From NCBI GenBank assembly GCA_025358255.1, contig JANYKC010000034.1, forward strand, positions 1 through 64,000: DNA of 64,000 nt, given 5' to 3'. Every line of letters begins with the position of its first letter. Positions within the stretch are counted from its first letter, which is position 1. Below the pieces are notes generated by a model. It was not told the DNA's origin and did not search any database. It saw nothing but the letters and a program-made list of their open reading frames with translations. The DNA comes from Spirochaetaceae bacterium. GTDB lineage: Bacteria > Spirochaetota > Spirochaetia > Treponematales > Rectinemataceae. Of this stretch, positions 8,237-15,823 are shown piece by piece. The position numbers and the translations under genes were made by a program.

Positions 8237-9475
8237 CTAGCGATTGCAAGGGCATGGGAAACGCAGGGAAAACCGCGCGCCATCCCCCGAACGCATCTCG
8301 AGCCTGCCGCCGAGCTGCTTGGCGAGCATTGACACGATGCCCAGTCCGAGGCCGTTGGAGTCCGAGATGGCGAAGCCGGGAGGGAGTCCGATGCCATCGT
8401 CGGCGATGACGAGAGCGGCCTCGCCAACGGCGCCGCCAACGGCGCCGCCAACGGTGCCGCCAACGGCGCCGCCATTGGCGCCGCCATTGGCGCAGGTGCC
8501 GGCGTGGAGGCTTACGACGATTTCGCCTTGCCTGCCATCGGGGAAGGCGTATTTCAGGCTGTCGGTGAGGAGTTCGCTCAGGGCTATGCCAAGCGGGGCG
8601 GCGATCCGCGCGTCCACAGGGATGGCTTCCAGCTCGAGGCGGAGGGTGATGCCGCGGACATCCGCGCCGTGGCCCTCCGCTATGCGCGTCGCGATGGCCT
8701 CGAGGTAATCCTCGAGGTTGATGCTGGCCGTGTCCGCGTCTATGTCGAGGAGGCCGTAAAGGTCGCCGAATGCCTGGACCCGGTCCACGAGGGAGGCCAA
8801 GGTGGCCTTGGCATCTGCGCTGACCGCGCGCTCGGCTTCGAGGCCGATGAGGCCCGCGATGACCGTAAGGCTGTTTTTTGTCCGGTGCCGGAGCTCGTCC
8901 AGCAGCATGCGCCTGGCCTCGCTTGCGGAGGCCAGGGCTTCCCTCGTCTTGACGAGGCTGTAAAGATGGGCGACGGTGCGCGCATAGATCGTCAGGAGGT
9001 CCAGTGCGCGGGGGCCTGCATGCCGCTTAGAGAGGAGGTTGTCCGCGGACAACTCTCCGATGATGCTCCTGCCGTCCCACAGGGGCGCAAGGGCCTTGTC
9101 GCTCCTCCCGACATCATGGCGGTTCCCGTCGTAGCAGGTCGCGTCGCGGGAGACAAGGACGGGGATGGAGCCGGAGTAGAATTCCGGAGGCGCGATTATG
9201 GGGTCGCGCCGCACGCGTTCGCGCCTTTCGTCGCGCAGGCCGCCGTTCTCGTCCGTTCCCCAGGTTCCGATGTTCCATGCCGGATCGGCGGTGTCGATGA
9301 ACCAGATGCTCAACCTATCGAAGCCGAACCGTCCTATACCGCGCTCGATGGCGGTCTTGCAGAGGCTGTCCGCATCGGGGGAGCCCGAAAGCTCGAGGGA
9401 TATCTCGTGCATCGCACGGAGGGACTCGGCGAAGGAGCCGAGATCCTCCACATCTTGAACAGCGGACGTGTCCAT
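8237..9475 (-). CDS. GAF-domain sensor histidine kinase, HisKA_2/HWE-like
   Basis: Cytoplasmic two-component kinase of 412 residues: GAF-like sensor domain (about 15-165), a HisKA_2 dimerisation segment with the phospho-acceptor motif LRHRTKNSL (near 195), and an ATP-binding domain ending in DDGIGLPPGF and NGLGLGIV motifs. In the N-box the usual Asn is replaced: 'SELLTDSLKYAF' reads Asp where ELxTNxxKYAF is normal, which could weaken Mg-ATP binding. Between N-box and G-box lies a 12-bp tandem repeat coding a Gly/Ala/Val-rich loop. It diverges from the GGDEF-EAL gene with a 95-base gap, and no response regulator gene is adjacent. Confidence 0.88.
   Translation of the reverse strand: MDTSAVQDVEDLGSFAESLRAMHEISLELSGSPDADSLCKTAIERGIGRFGFDRLSIWFIDTADPAWNIGTWGTDENGGLRDERRERVRRDPIIAPPEFYSGSIPVLVSRDATCYDGNRHDVGRSDKALAPLWDGRSIIGELSADNLLSKRHAGPRALDLLTIYARTVAHLYSLVKTREALASASEARRMLLDELRHRTKNSLTVIAGLIGLEAERAVSADAKATLASLVDRVQAFGDLYGLLDIDADTASINLEDYLEAIATRIAEGHGADVRGITLRLELEAIPVDARIAAPLGIALSELLTDSLKYAFPDGRQGEIVVSLHAGTCANGGANGGAVGGTVGGAVGGAVGEAALVIADDGIGLPPGFAISDSNGLGLGIVSMLAKQLGGRLEMRSGDGARFSLRFPCPCNR
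8424..8498. repeat. In-frame 12-bp tandem repeat in the kinase gene
   Basis: About six copies of a unit like GCCAACGGCGCC run through the kinase ATP-binding domain and code GGAN/GGAV/GGTV units on the minus strand. The repeat sits in the loop between N-box and G-box, so copy-number change would alter loop length without breaking the frame. Confidence 0.85.
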
Positions 9476-9570
9476 GGCAGAAGACTAGCCCCGCCTTGGG
9501 GTTTTGGCAATCCTTGTTTTGCCGCTTCCGCATTGCGGCGAAGGCAAGAGCAGACTATCATGGTTTGCGG

Positions 9571-12414
9571 ATGCACCTAGTCAGACTTGGCCGAAAACTT
9601 CTTCTGCTGGCCGTAGCCGCGGCCCTGCTGTATTGCGGCACCCTCATACTCATCTTTGCCGCCCTGAACACCTCGGGTTTCATCGAGCTCGAGGCGACCT
9701 TCATGCGCAATGACCTTTCGCGGGCGGCCAATTTCATCGATTCGCGGGGCTTGGCGATCGCTTCCACGGCCGCCGACGATGCCAGGTGGGACGAGTCCAG
9801 GGCCTGGGTCCAAGGTTTGAAACCCGGTTTCATGGAAGAGAACTTCCCGGATGACGTGCTGGAGAGCCTCGGCCTTTCCTTTGTGGCATACTACAGGGAT
9901 GACGGCGGCCTGGCGGGAATCCGCGCCCTGGACGCAATGCCCCCGCTTTCCCTGGCCAAGCACCTCGATCACGGGGATGCCTTCCTCGATGATGCCGGCT
10001 TCACCGGCCTAAGGCGGCTCGGGGAGATTCCCTGCGTCGTGGCATCCCGTCCCGTGACGAGCTCTGACGGGAAGGCGCCGCCCCTGGGCCACATCGTCCT
10101 GGGGCGTGCCTTGGACCAGGCCTTCCTGGCCACCGCGAACGCGAACCTTGGCCTCGCCCTCGAGGCGGGAAAACCCGAAGGGGGCGCTTTGGGTTTCGAG
10201 CCACAGAGGCTGTCCACTTCGGATGCCTATGTACTTCCGGACGCCAAGGCTAACCTGGTCCGCGGCTTCCTCCTCCTGCGCGACCAAGCAGGGGAACCCC
10301 TCCTCGTCATCCGCAGCCAGTCGCCCCGGACAATCATGGCCGAAGCGCATCACATACGACTGGCCATCGTCCTCGCCTCCCCCATCCTCCTCGTCTTCGT
10401 CATCGGCGCAGGGTGGCTTGCCTTCCGCATCCTCCTCCTGGCCCCCTTGGAACGGCTCGAACGCATCCTCGATTCCGAATCGCGTGGCGCGGCAACCGCG
10501 GCGATGGACGGCGAACTCCTATCCATCACGAAGCGCGAGGACGCGATCGGGCGCATGGCCACCTTCCTCCTCGCGGCCCGCGAACGCCTCCGGGAGGGCA
10601 GCGACACCATCGCCGTCGTGAACGAGCGCCTGGAGAACGAGGTGGCCGCGCGCACCACCGAGCTGCGGAGGGCGAACCACAACCTGAGGCTCTACCGCAA
10701 GATCATGGAGGGCACGAGCGAAGGGGTCGTGATCACCGACCTGTCCGGCACCATCCTGGAGGCGAACGACGCCTTCTGCGGGATCTCCGGCTTCGAACGG
10801 GAGGACTTCCTTGGCAAGAACCCGCGCGTCCTCAAGTCCGACCGGCATGACGCCGCCTTTTACGCGGCCATGTGGAAGTCCATGCTCGAGAAGGGCCAAT
10901 GGTCGGGGGAAGTCTGGGACAGGCGCAAGAACGGCGAGGTCTACCCGAAATGGCTCAGCATCAACACCATCTACGATGACGAGGGCAAGCCCACGGGCTA
11001 CGTGGGGCTGTCCGCCGACATCAGCAGGATCAAGGAGGCCGAAGAGCGCCTTTCGCGCATGGTCTTCTATGATTCCCTGACCTCGCTCCCCAACCGCGCG
11101 CTGTTCAGGGACAGGCTCGCGCAGTCCATCCTCCGGGCGGAGCGCTCCCTCTCGCGTTGCGCCCTCCTTTTCATGGACCTGGACAGGTTCAAGAACGTCA
11201 ACGACAGCCTCGGTCACCTGGCAGGGGACGAGCTCCTCATCCAGGTCTCAAGGCGCATCCTCGCCCAGGTGCGGGACTCGGATACCGTCTGCAGGCTCGG
11301 GGGAGACGAGTTCACCATCGTGCTCGACGACGTGCCGCGGAGCGAGGTCGCCGGCGAGGTCGCGGCCAAGATCATCCGGGCCATCCGCAAGCCCTTCATG
11401 CTCGGCGACAACGAGGTCTATGTCGGGGCAAGCATCGGCATCGCCCTCTTCCCCTTCGACGGCACCGACGAGGAAACCCTCATCAAGAAGGCCGATGCGG
11501 CGATGTACGAGGCCAAGGAAGGCGGGCGGGGGCAGTTCCGCTTCGCCGCCGGACGCGCCGGCGCGGACAGCCAAAGGCGCATATCCGTGGAAGGGGAGCT
11601 GCGCCGGGCCCTCGATCAAGGCCTTTTCAAGCTGTATTACCAGCCCCAGGTCGCCGCAGGCGCCGCGAGGGCCGGGTCGAACGCGGGCCTCATGGGAGCG
11701 GAGGCCCTGATCCGCATGAAAAGGCCGGATGGGGCGATCGTGAGCCCCGGCGAGTTCATAGACGTTGCGGAGGACTCCGGGATCATCATCGCCATGGGCG
11801 AGTGGGCGATCGGCGAGGCCTGCCGTGAGGCGGCGCGTTGGGCGGCCGCGGGGAAGCCCCTTGTGGTGTCCGTCAACGTGTCACCTCGCCAGTTCGAGCG
11901 CGGGGACCTCGCGGCCGTCGTAGGCGCTGCCTTGGCGGAGAGCGCCCTGGCTCCGCGCCTCCTCAAGCTCGAGGTGACCGAATCCCTCTTCATGCGCAAG
12001 ATGGAGCGGTCGATCGAGATCATGAACGAGATAAGGGAATTGGGCGTGGTTTTCGCGGTGGACGATTTCGGGATCGGTTTCTCCTCGCTGCAATATCTCC
12101 ACCGCCTCCCCCTGGACTACCTGAAGATCGACAAGGCCTTCGTGGACGACATCGTCGACGAGTTCGAGGGCGGGGAGATCGTGACGGCGGTCATCGCCCT
12201 GTCGCGGGCCTTCGGCCTTTCCTGCATAGCGGAGGGGGTCGAGAACGAGGCGCAGATGGAGGCGCTCAAGCGCCGTGGTTGCGACGAGTTCCAGGGCTAC
12301 CTCATCTCGCGGCCCCTCGACGCGGAGGCTTTCATGCGCTTCGCCCTCGCCGAGGGAGGTGAAGGCCTCCCTGCGGACGGGGCAGGCGAAGGAGCCGGCG
12401 AAGGAGCCGGCTAG
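9571..12414 (+). CDS. Membrane-bound diguanylate cyclase/phosphodiesterase (CHASE4-like, PAS, GGDEF, EAL)
   Basis: Makes and/or degrades cyclic di-GMP. From the ATG at 9571 it has 947 residues: helix 1 (about 8-30), a CHASE4-like periplasmic sensor (to about 260), helix 2 (about 268-292), a coiled coil, a PAS domain (about 370-490), GGDEF (about 500-660) and EAL (about 675-930). The cyclase site reads GGDEF and is preceded by RDSD five residues upstream, an allosteric I-site. The phosphodiesterase has EALIR and the DDFGIGFSSLQYL loop plus LKIDKAF, so both halves look catalytically competent. The longer frame from 9496 would start only 20 bases from the divergent kinase. The C-terminus ends in a repeated GEGAGEGAG tail. 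Confidence 0.92.
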   Translation: MHLVRLGRKLLLLAVAAALLYCGTLILIFAALNTSGFIELEATFMRNDLSRAANFIDSRGLAIASTAADDARWDESRAWVQGLKPGFMEENFPDDVLESLGLSFVAYYRDDGGLAGIRALDAMPPLSLAKHLDHGDAFLDDAGFTGLRRLGEIPCVVASRPVTSSDGKAPPLGHIVLGRALDQAFLATANANLGLALEAGKPEGGALGFEPQRLSTSDAYVLPDAKANLVRGFLLLRDQAGEPLLVIRSQSPRTIMAEAHHIRLAIVLASPILLVFVIGAGWLAFRILLLAPLERLERILDSESRGAATAAMDGELLSITKREDAIGRMATFLLAARERLREGSDTIAVVNERLENEVAARTTELRRANHNLRLYRKIMEGTSEGVVITDLSGTILEANDAFCGISGFEREDFLGKNPRVLKSDRHDAAFYAAMWKSMLEKGQWSGEVWDRRKNGEVYPKWLSINTIYDDEGKPTGYVGLSADISRIKEAEERLSRMVFYDSLTSLPNRALFRDRLAQSILRAERSLSRCALLFMDLDRFKNVNDSLGHLAGDELLIQVSRRILAQVRDSDTVCRLGGDEFTIVLDDVPRSEVAGEVAAKIIRAIRKPFMLGDNEVYVGASIGIALFPFDGTDEETLIKKADAAMYEAKEGGRGQFRFAAGRAGADSQRRISVEGELRRALDQGLFKLYYQPQVAAGAARAGSNAGLMGAEALIRMKRPDGAIVSPGEFIDVAEDSGIIIAMGEWAIGEACREAARWAAAGKPLVVSVNVSPRQFERGDLAAVVGAALAESALAPRLLKLEVTESLFMRKMERSIEIMNEIRELGVVFAVDDFGIGFSSLQYLHRLPLDYLKIDKAFVDDIVDEFEGGEIVTAVIALSRAFGLSCIAEGVENEAQMEALKRRGCDEFQGYLISRPLDAEAFMRFALAEGGEGLPADGAGEGAGEGAG

Positions 12415-12430
12415 AAGGGGAGGTGGTCTC

Positions 12431-12773
12431 AATTGGATGTTCCAATCCGCGGAAGGCAAGGAGGGCTGTGGCAGCTCGGCGGCCTGCCAGTTTTGCTCCA
12501 TCAGGAATTCCGTGGGAAGGACGGTCAGGAGCGGCAAGGACTAGGTCCGTATCTACCTCCAGGACCTGAGCGAGATCGTAAGGTTGCGCGAGCTCATGCC
12601 CCTATGCATGAAATGCCGGAAATTGCGTGTCGGAGCCTATTTTTGGGTCAGCATCGAGCGCTATCGCGAGACCCACCTGGAAGCGGAGGTGAGCCACGGC
12701 CTGTGCGACGGATGCCTGGAGGAGCAGTATCCGGAAAACCCCAGGAATGGAATTGACTGGCGGCTTTCCCTGT
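12431..12773 (+). pseudogene. Remnant of a PAS-type sensor with the C-terminal Cys-rich 'SHG-C' tail
   Basis: One reading frame codes 'GCGSSAACQFCSIRNSV' (12461-12511), then TAG at 12542-12544, then continues in the same frame with 'LPLCMKCRKLR'-like text (actual MPLCMKCRKLR, 12596-12628) and VSHGLCDGCLEEQYPEN (12689-12739). Both pieces are familiar from C-terminal parts of PAS-domain sensor kinases and regulators, where they follow one another. There is no intact N-terminal part, an in-frame stop divides the two pieces, and the frame ends where a 13-base terminal repeat of the nearby MITE-like element begins. I read it as a decayed gene fragment just after the GGDEF-EAL gene. Confidence 0.7.
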
Positions 12774-12786
12774 GTTGCCGGGTCAG
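12774..12786 (+). repeat. Solo copy of the MITE terminal repeat
   Basis: GTTGCCGGGTCAG, identical to the right terminal repeat of the element at 12862-12960. It is not followed by TA, unlike the other copies. It marks the point where recognisable sensor-fragment coding ends, so it may be the scar of an older insertion. Confidence 0.6.
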
Positions 12787-12861
12787 CAATGGCTGCGCGC
12801 TTCTTGCCAGCGGAGGCAAGACTGCCTACATCTACGAGCGCTGCACGCCCCTGCTGCCCTA

Positions 12862-12960
12862 CTGACCCGGCAACCAAACATTGGCTTCAGCCCATGATTC
12901 TGACCCGTAGCGACGGGCCAGAATCATGGGAGAGTACCCGATGGTAAGTTGCCGGGTCAG
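12862..12960. mobile_element. 99-bp MITE-like element with 13-bp perfect terminal inverted repeats and TA flanks
   Basis: The element begins CTGACCCGGCAAC and ends GTTGCCGGGTCAG, exact reverse complements. It is flanked on both sides by the dinucleotide TA (12860-12861 and 12961-12962), as expected for IS630/Tc1-mariner-type transposition. The interior is a near-palindrome: CCCATGATTCTG pairs with CAGAATCATGGG around a short centre. It codes nothing. A half copy lies at 40306-40359. No matching transposase is in the window. Confidence 0.75.
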
Positions 12961-13019
12961 TAATCCCCTTCGCAAGTCCCTTCAGGCGGTGACCCGCACC
13001 CAAGGGGTCGCCGCCTTTT

Positions 13020-14660
13020 TCAGCCCTCCCTCTTCTCCAGGTAATACCCGAAGTCCCCTTCGAAGGTCCGTAAGCGCCCATGGTCGATCTCGAAGACGCG
13101 GTTCACGAGGTGGCGCAGGAAATAGCGGTCGTGGCTCACGATCGCCACCGTGCCCTCGAAGTCGCGCAATGCCTCGAGGAGGGCCGCGCGGCTGCCGATG
13201 TCCAGGTGGTTCGTGGGCTCGTCCAGGATGAAGAGGTTGAGGGGCAATGCCAGGAGGCAGGCGAGCATGACGCGGCTCTTTTCGCCGCCTGAGAGGATGC
13301 CCACGCGCTTGTCCGCGTCGTCCCCCGTGAACTGGAAGGCGCCGAGGAGGTTCTTGATCGCTCCCTCGGTCGCCTGGGGGAGGCGCTCACGCACCTCCTC
13401 GAAGATGCTGCGAGAGGGGATGAGGACGTCGCTCGAGTGCTGGCTGAAGTAGCCTATCCTGACACCGGCCCCGATCGTGCAAACGCCGCCGCTGGCCCTG
13501 GCCTCGCCCGCGATCACCTTGAGGAGGCTCGACTTGCCCGCGCCGTTCACGCCGGTCACCGCGACCTTGTCGCCGCGCCGGACCGTGGCGGTGAGCCCGC
13601 GGAACACCTGCCGCTCCGGCGAGCCGGGCAGGTATGGGGGCCAGGACTTGGCCAGGTCGACCATGTCCACCACGATGTCGCCGCTGCGGGGCGTAGCCTC
13701 GAAACGGACCTTGATGACCTTGGGATCGGGCGGGATCACGATGCGCTCGATCTTCTCAATTGTCTTCACCCGGGACTGGACCTGGGCGGCGTGGGAAGCC
13801 CTGGCGGCGAAGCGCGCGATGAATTCCTCCTCCTTGGCGAGCATGGCCTCCTGGCGCTTCTGCGAGGCGATGAGCTGGTCGCGGCGGAGGACGCGTTCCC
13901 TCTCGTAGAAATCGTAGTCGCCCGAGTAGGCCGTGATGGCGCCGCAGGCGACCTCGACGGTGCGCGTGCAGGTCCTCGTCATGAACTCGCGGTCATGGCT
14001 CGTCATCACGAGGTCGCCCTTGAAGGCCTTGAGCCAGGCCTCGAGCCAGACGATGGACTCGAGGTCCAGGTGGTTGGTGGGTTCGTCCATGAGGAGGAGG
14101 TCGGGGTCGAGGAGGAGGATGCGTGCCAGGGCGATGCGCATCTTCCAGCCGCCCGAGAAGGCCTCGACCGGTTCGCCCAACCTATCCTTGGCCAAGCCGA
14201 GTCCGCCCAGGATGGCCTCGGCCCGCGATTCCAGGTCGTAGCCGCCGGCCTGCGCGAAGGCGATCTGGACATCGCCGTAGCGTTCCATGTCCGCGTCCGA
14301 AAGCCCATAGGCGCCTAGGGCGCCTGCGTCCTCGGGGGCCGACATGCGGTGCTCGAGCTCCGCGAGCTCGAGGCCGAGCTCGTAGACCTTGCCCGCTCCG
14401 GCGAGGGTTTCCTCGAGCGCGCTCCTTCCCGACATCTCGCCGACGTCCTGGGCGAAATAGCCGATGACCGTGCCGGGGTCGAAGTGAAGCGTGCCTGAGT
14501 CCGGCCTCTCGATGCCCGCGATGATCCGGAAGAGGCTTGTCTTGCCTGCGCCATTGGGGCCTACGAGCCCGATCTTGTCACCGGGCCGGACGAGGAATTC
14601 GCCCGAGTCGAAAATGACGCGGCCGGCATAGGCGAGTCGGATATCGGAAAGTTTCAGCAT
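13020..14660 (-). CDS. ABC-F family ATPase (ribosome-associated)
   Basis: Soluble twin-cassette ABC-F protein of 546 residues, a family that binds the ribosomal E site and relieves stalling or antibiotic arrest. Cassette 1 has GPNGAGKTSL (about 34-43), FSGGWKMRIALAR and LLMDEPTNHLD; cassette 2 has GVNGAGKSSL, LSGGEKSRVMLA and FILDEPTNHLD. The inter-domain linker (about 245-315) is basic, as in the P-site tRNA interaction motif. No transmembrane part is present. The subtype (Uup, YdiF/ABCF3 or a resistance type) cannot be fixed by eye. The start codon directly follows a strong hairpin in the leader, which suggests translational control. Confidence 0.92.
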   Translation of the reverse strand: MLKLSDIRLAYAGRVIFDSGEFLVRPGDKIGLVGPNGAGKTSLFRIIAGIERPDSGTLHFDPGTVIGYFAQDVGEMSGRSALEETLAGAGKVYELGLELAELEHRMSAPEDAGALGAYGLSDADMERYGDVQIAFAQAGGYDLESRAEAILGGLGLAKDRLGEPVEAFSGGWKMRIALARILLLDPDLLLMDEPTNHLDLESIVWLEAWLKAFKGDLVMTSHDREFMTRTCTRTVEVACGAITAYSGDYDFYERERVLRRDQLIASQKRQEAMLAKEEEFIARFAARASHAAQVQSRVKTIEKIERIVIPPDPKVIKVRFEATPRSGDIVVDMVDLAKSWPPYLPGSPERQVFRGLTATVRRGDKVAVTGVNGAGKSSLLKVIAGEARASGGVCTIGAGVRIGYFSQHSSDVLIPSRSIFEEVRERLPQATEGAIKNLLGAFQFTGDDADKRVGILSGGEKSRVMLACLLALPLNLFILDEPTNHLDIGSRAALLEALRDFEGTVAIVSHDRYFLRHLVNRVFEIDHGRLRTFEGDFGYYLEKREG

Positions 14661-14690
14661 GGCTACACTCCGGGGGGGCGCAGTGTAGCC
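14661..14690 (-). promoter_or_regulatory. Hairpin abutting the ABC-F start codon
   Basis: On the minus strand GGCTACACT pairs perfectly with AGTGTAGCC around a 12-base loop rich in C, and the ATG follows with no gap. The only ribosome-binding-like sequence (CGGAG) lies at the loop-stem border, so folding would hide it. This is a plausible translational or attenuation switch. Confidence 0.55.
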
Positions 14691-14726
14691 GAAAAGGCGG
14701 AAAGATGCAATTTGCGCTGAGGCGGA

Positions 14727-15005
14727 TCAGGGTTTGCGGCGGGCGCTTCCCGGGGGAGTCCGATCCGGTCCGAAGTATTTTTCGCTGCGGTAGCGGAGCC
14801 AGACCCGAAGGACCTGGGGGACCTTGGCCCGCTCTTCCTTGGAAAGCGTCTCGTAGAGGACGAGGGCTTTTTCCCGCTCACCCCGGCATGCGGCGTTGTT
14901 GTGCCCCTCCCAAAGGCCCCGCGCCAGCCTGATGCGCCGCGAGACTTCCTTGATGAGCCTTTCCCCCGTGAGTGGCGCCTCGGCCTTGTCCGTTTTTTCC
15001 ATCAC
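14727..15005 (-). CDS. Small basic hypothetical protein
   Basis: A 91- or 92-residue soluble protein (GTG at 15005 or ATG at 15002, the latter better placed after CAGGGG) with many charged residues and a C-terminal 'VPQVLRVWLRYRSEKYFG' block (about residues 60-77) that looks conserved. It has no signal peptide or membrane segment and I do not recognise a family. It follows the FecR lipoprotein gene by 14 bases on the same strand and precedes the ABC-F leader, so it is probably co-transcribed with the lipoprotein. Confidence 0.6.
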   Translation of the reverse strand: MMEKTDKAEAPLTGERLIKEVSRRIRLARGLWEGHNNAACRGEREKALVLYETLSKEERAKVPQVLRVWLRYRSEKYFGPDRTPPGSARRKP

Positions 15006-15019
15006 CCCTGTTCCCGGCC

Positions 15020-15706
15020 CTAGTGGTCCGTCTTCGTCCAGTCGATCAAGTAGCCGATCCGGGAGGCCACTGACTGGACGCTTTCGTCCGAATGATGGAG
15101 CATGCCCGCGACGTCCATCGTGGTGGCCCCGTCCTTGGTCGTGTAGATCCTGGCGGAATGGTGGGGCGAGGAAAGGTCGATCGCGTTTGTGCCTTTCGTG
15201 TCGATGGTGTGGACATCGCCGTTGCAGGCGCAGACATAGGTCGAGTCAGCGTCGACCCAGAGGCAGAAGCTCGTGCCGCGGACCCCCGCGATGGCGTTTG
15301 AGGTGCTTATCGTGAAAGAGTCCTTGTCCGCCAGCTTCGAGAGTTTCTTCAGCACCGAAGTGACGCCGCCCTTTTCCACACGGAGCCCAATTTGGAGCGT
15401 AGTCGAATCCAGCTCCATCAGGCTGTTCTGGCCTACGCCAAGGGCGTTCCTGTCATCGAAGACAAGGTCGCAGCGCGAGGCGGGACCGGTTTCGATGATG
15501 CTTTTCAGGGCAACGTCCTGTCCGATCACCGCCGGGACGCCATTGATTTTGGCGTCACCCTCGGCAAAGGCCACGGTGACGCGATGCGGATCGGCTGCCT
15601 TCGCCGCCGCGGTCGCCGCCGCCCGTGGTGCTTTCGGGGCGCAGGAAAGGACGAGGAGAATCGCCATGAGGAGGCAGGATGCGCGGCAGGCTTTTCTTGT
15701 GGTCAT
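15020..15706 (-). CDS. FecR-domain lipoprotein
   Basis: The 228-residue product starts with a signal segment ending LLVLSCAP (lipobox Cys about residue 22), then an Ala-rich linker and a FecR-like beta domain: 'EGDAKINGVPAVIGQDV' (about 53-69), 'NSLMELDSTTLQIGL' and 'NAIAGVRGTSF' (about 145-155). In spirochaetes such proteins sit at the membrane without a paired sigma factor; their ligand is unknown. A longer frame runs upstream to 16495 but lies antisense to the histidine kinase, so the ATG at 15706 is used. It faces the kinase gene divergently across 117 bases. Confidence 0.85.
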   Translation of the reverse strand: MTTRKACRASCLLMAILLVLSCAPKAPRAAATAAAKAADPHRVTVAFAEGDAKINGVPAVIGQDVALKSIIETGPASRCDLVFDDRNALGVGQNSLMELDSTTLQIGLRVEKGGVTSVLKKLSKLADKDSFTISTSNAIAGVRGTSFCLWVDADSTYVCACNGDVHTIDTKGTNAIDLSSPHHSARIYTTKDGATTMDVAGMLHHSDESVQSVASRIGYLIDWTKTDH

Positions 15707-15823
15707 GCGCCAATGTTCGCATCCCGGCCGCGCCCGCGTCAAGCAAGGCGGGATTTCTTGACTTCGGGTTGCCGCCCGTCGAAACTGGTACGGAAGGCAT
15801 GAAGGGGAGCGCAGAGGGAGACC

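Noticed and set aside
12542-12544. In-frame TAG here and at 51880-51882, considered as amber recoding (pyrrolysine or suppressor)
   Set aside because: TAG is used as an ordinary stop in the window (for example the GGDEF-EAL gene), and both interrupted genes carry other lesions or lack their N-terminal part, so simple decay explains them.
12774-12874. The 101 bases between outward-facing copies of the 13-mer considered as a second mobile element
   Set aside because: The end repeats point the wrong way relative to the real element and the left one lacks a TA flank; it is better read as a solo end plus flanking remnant sequence.
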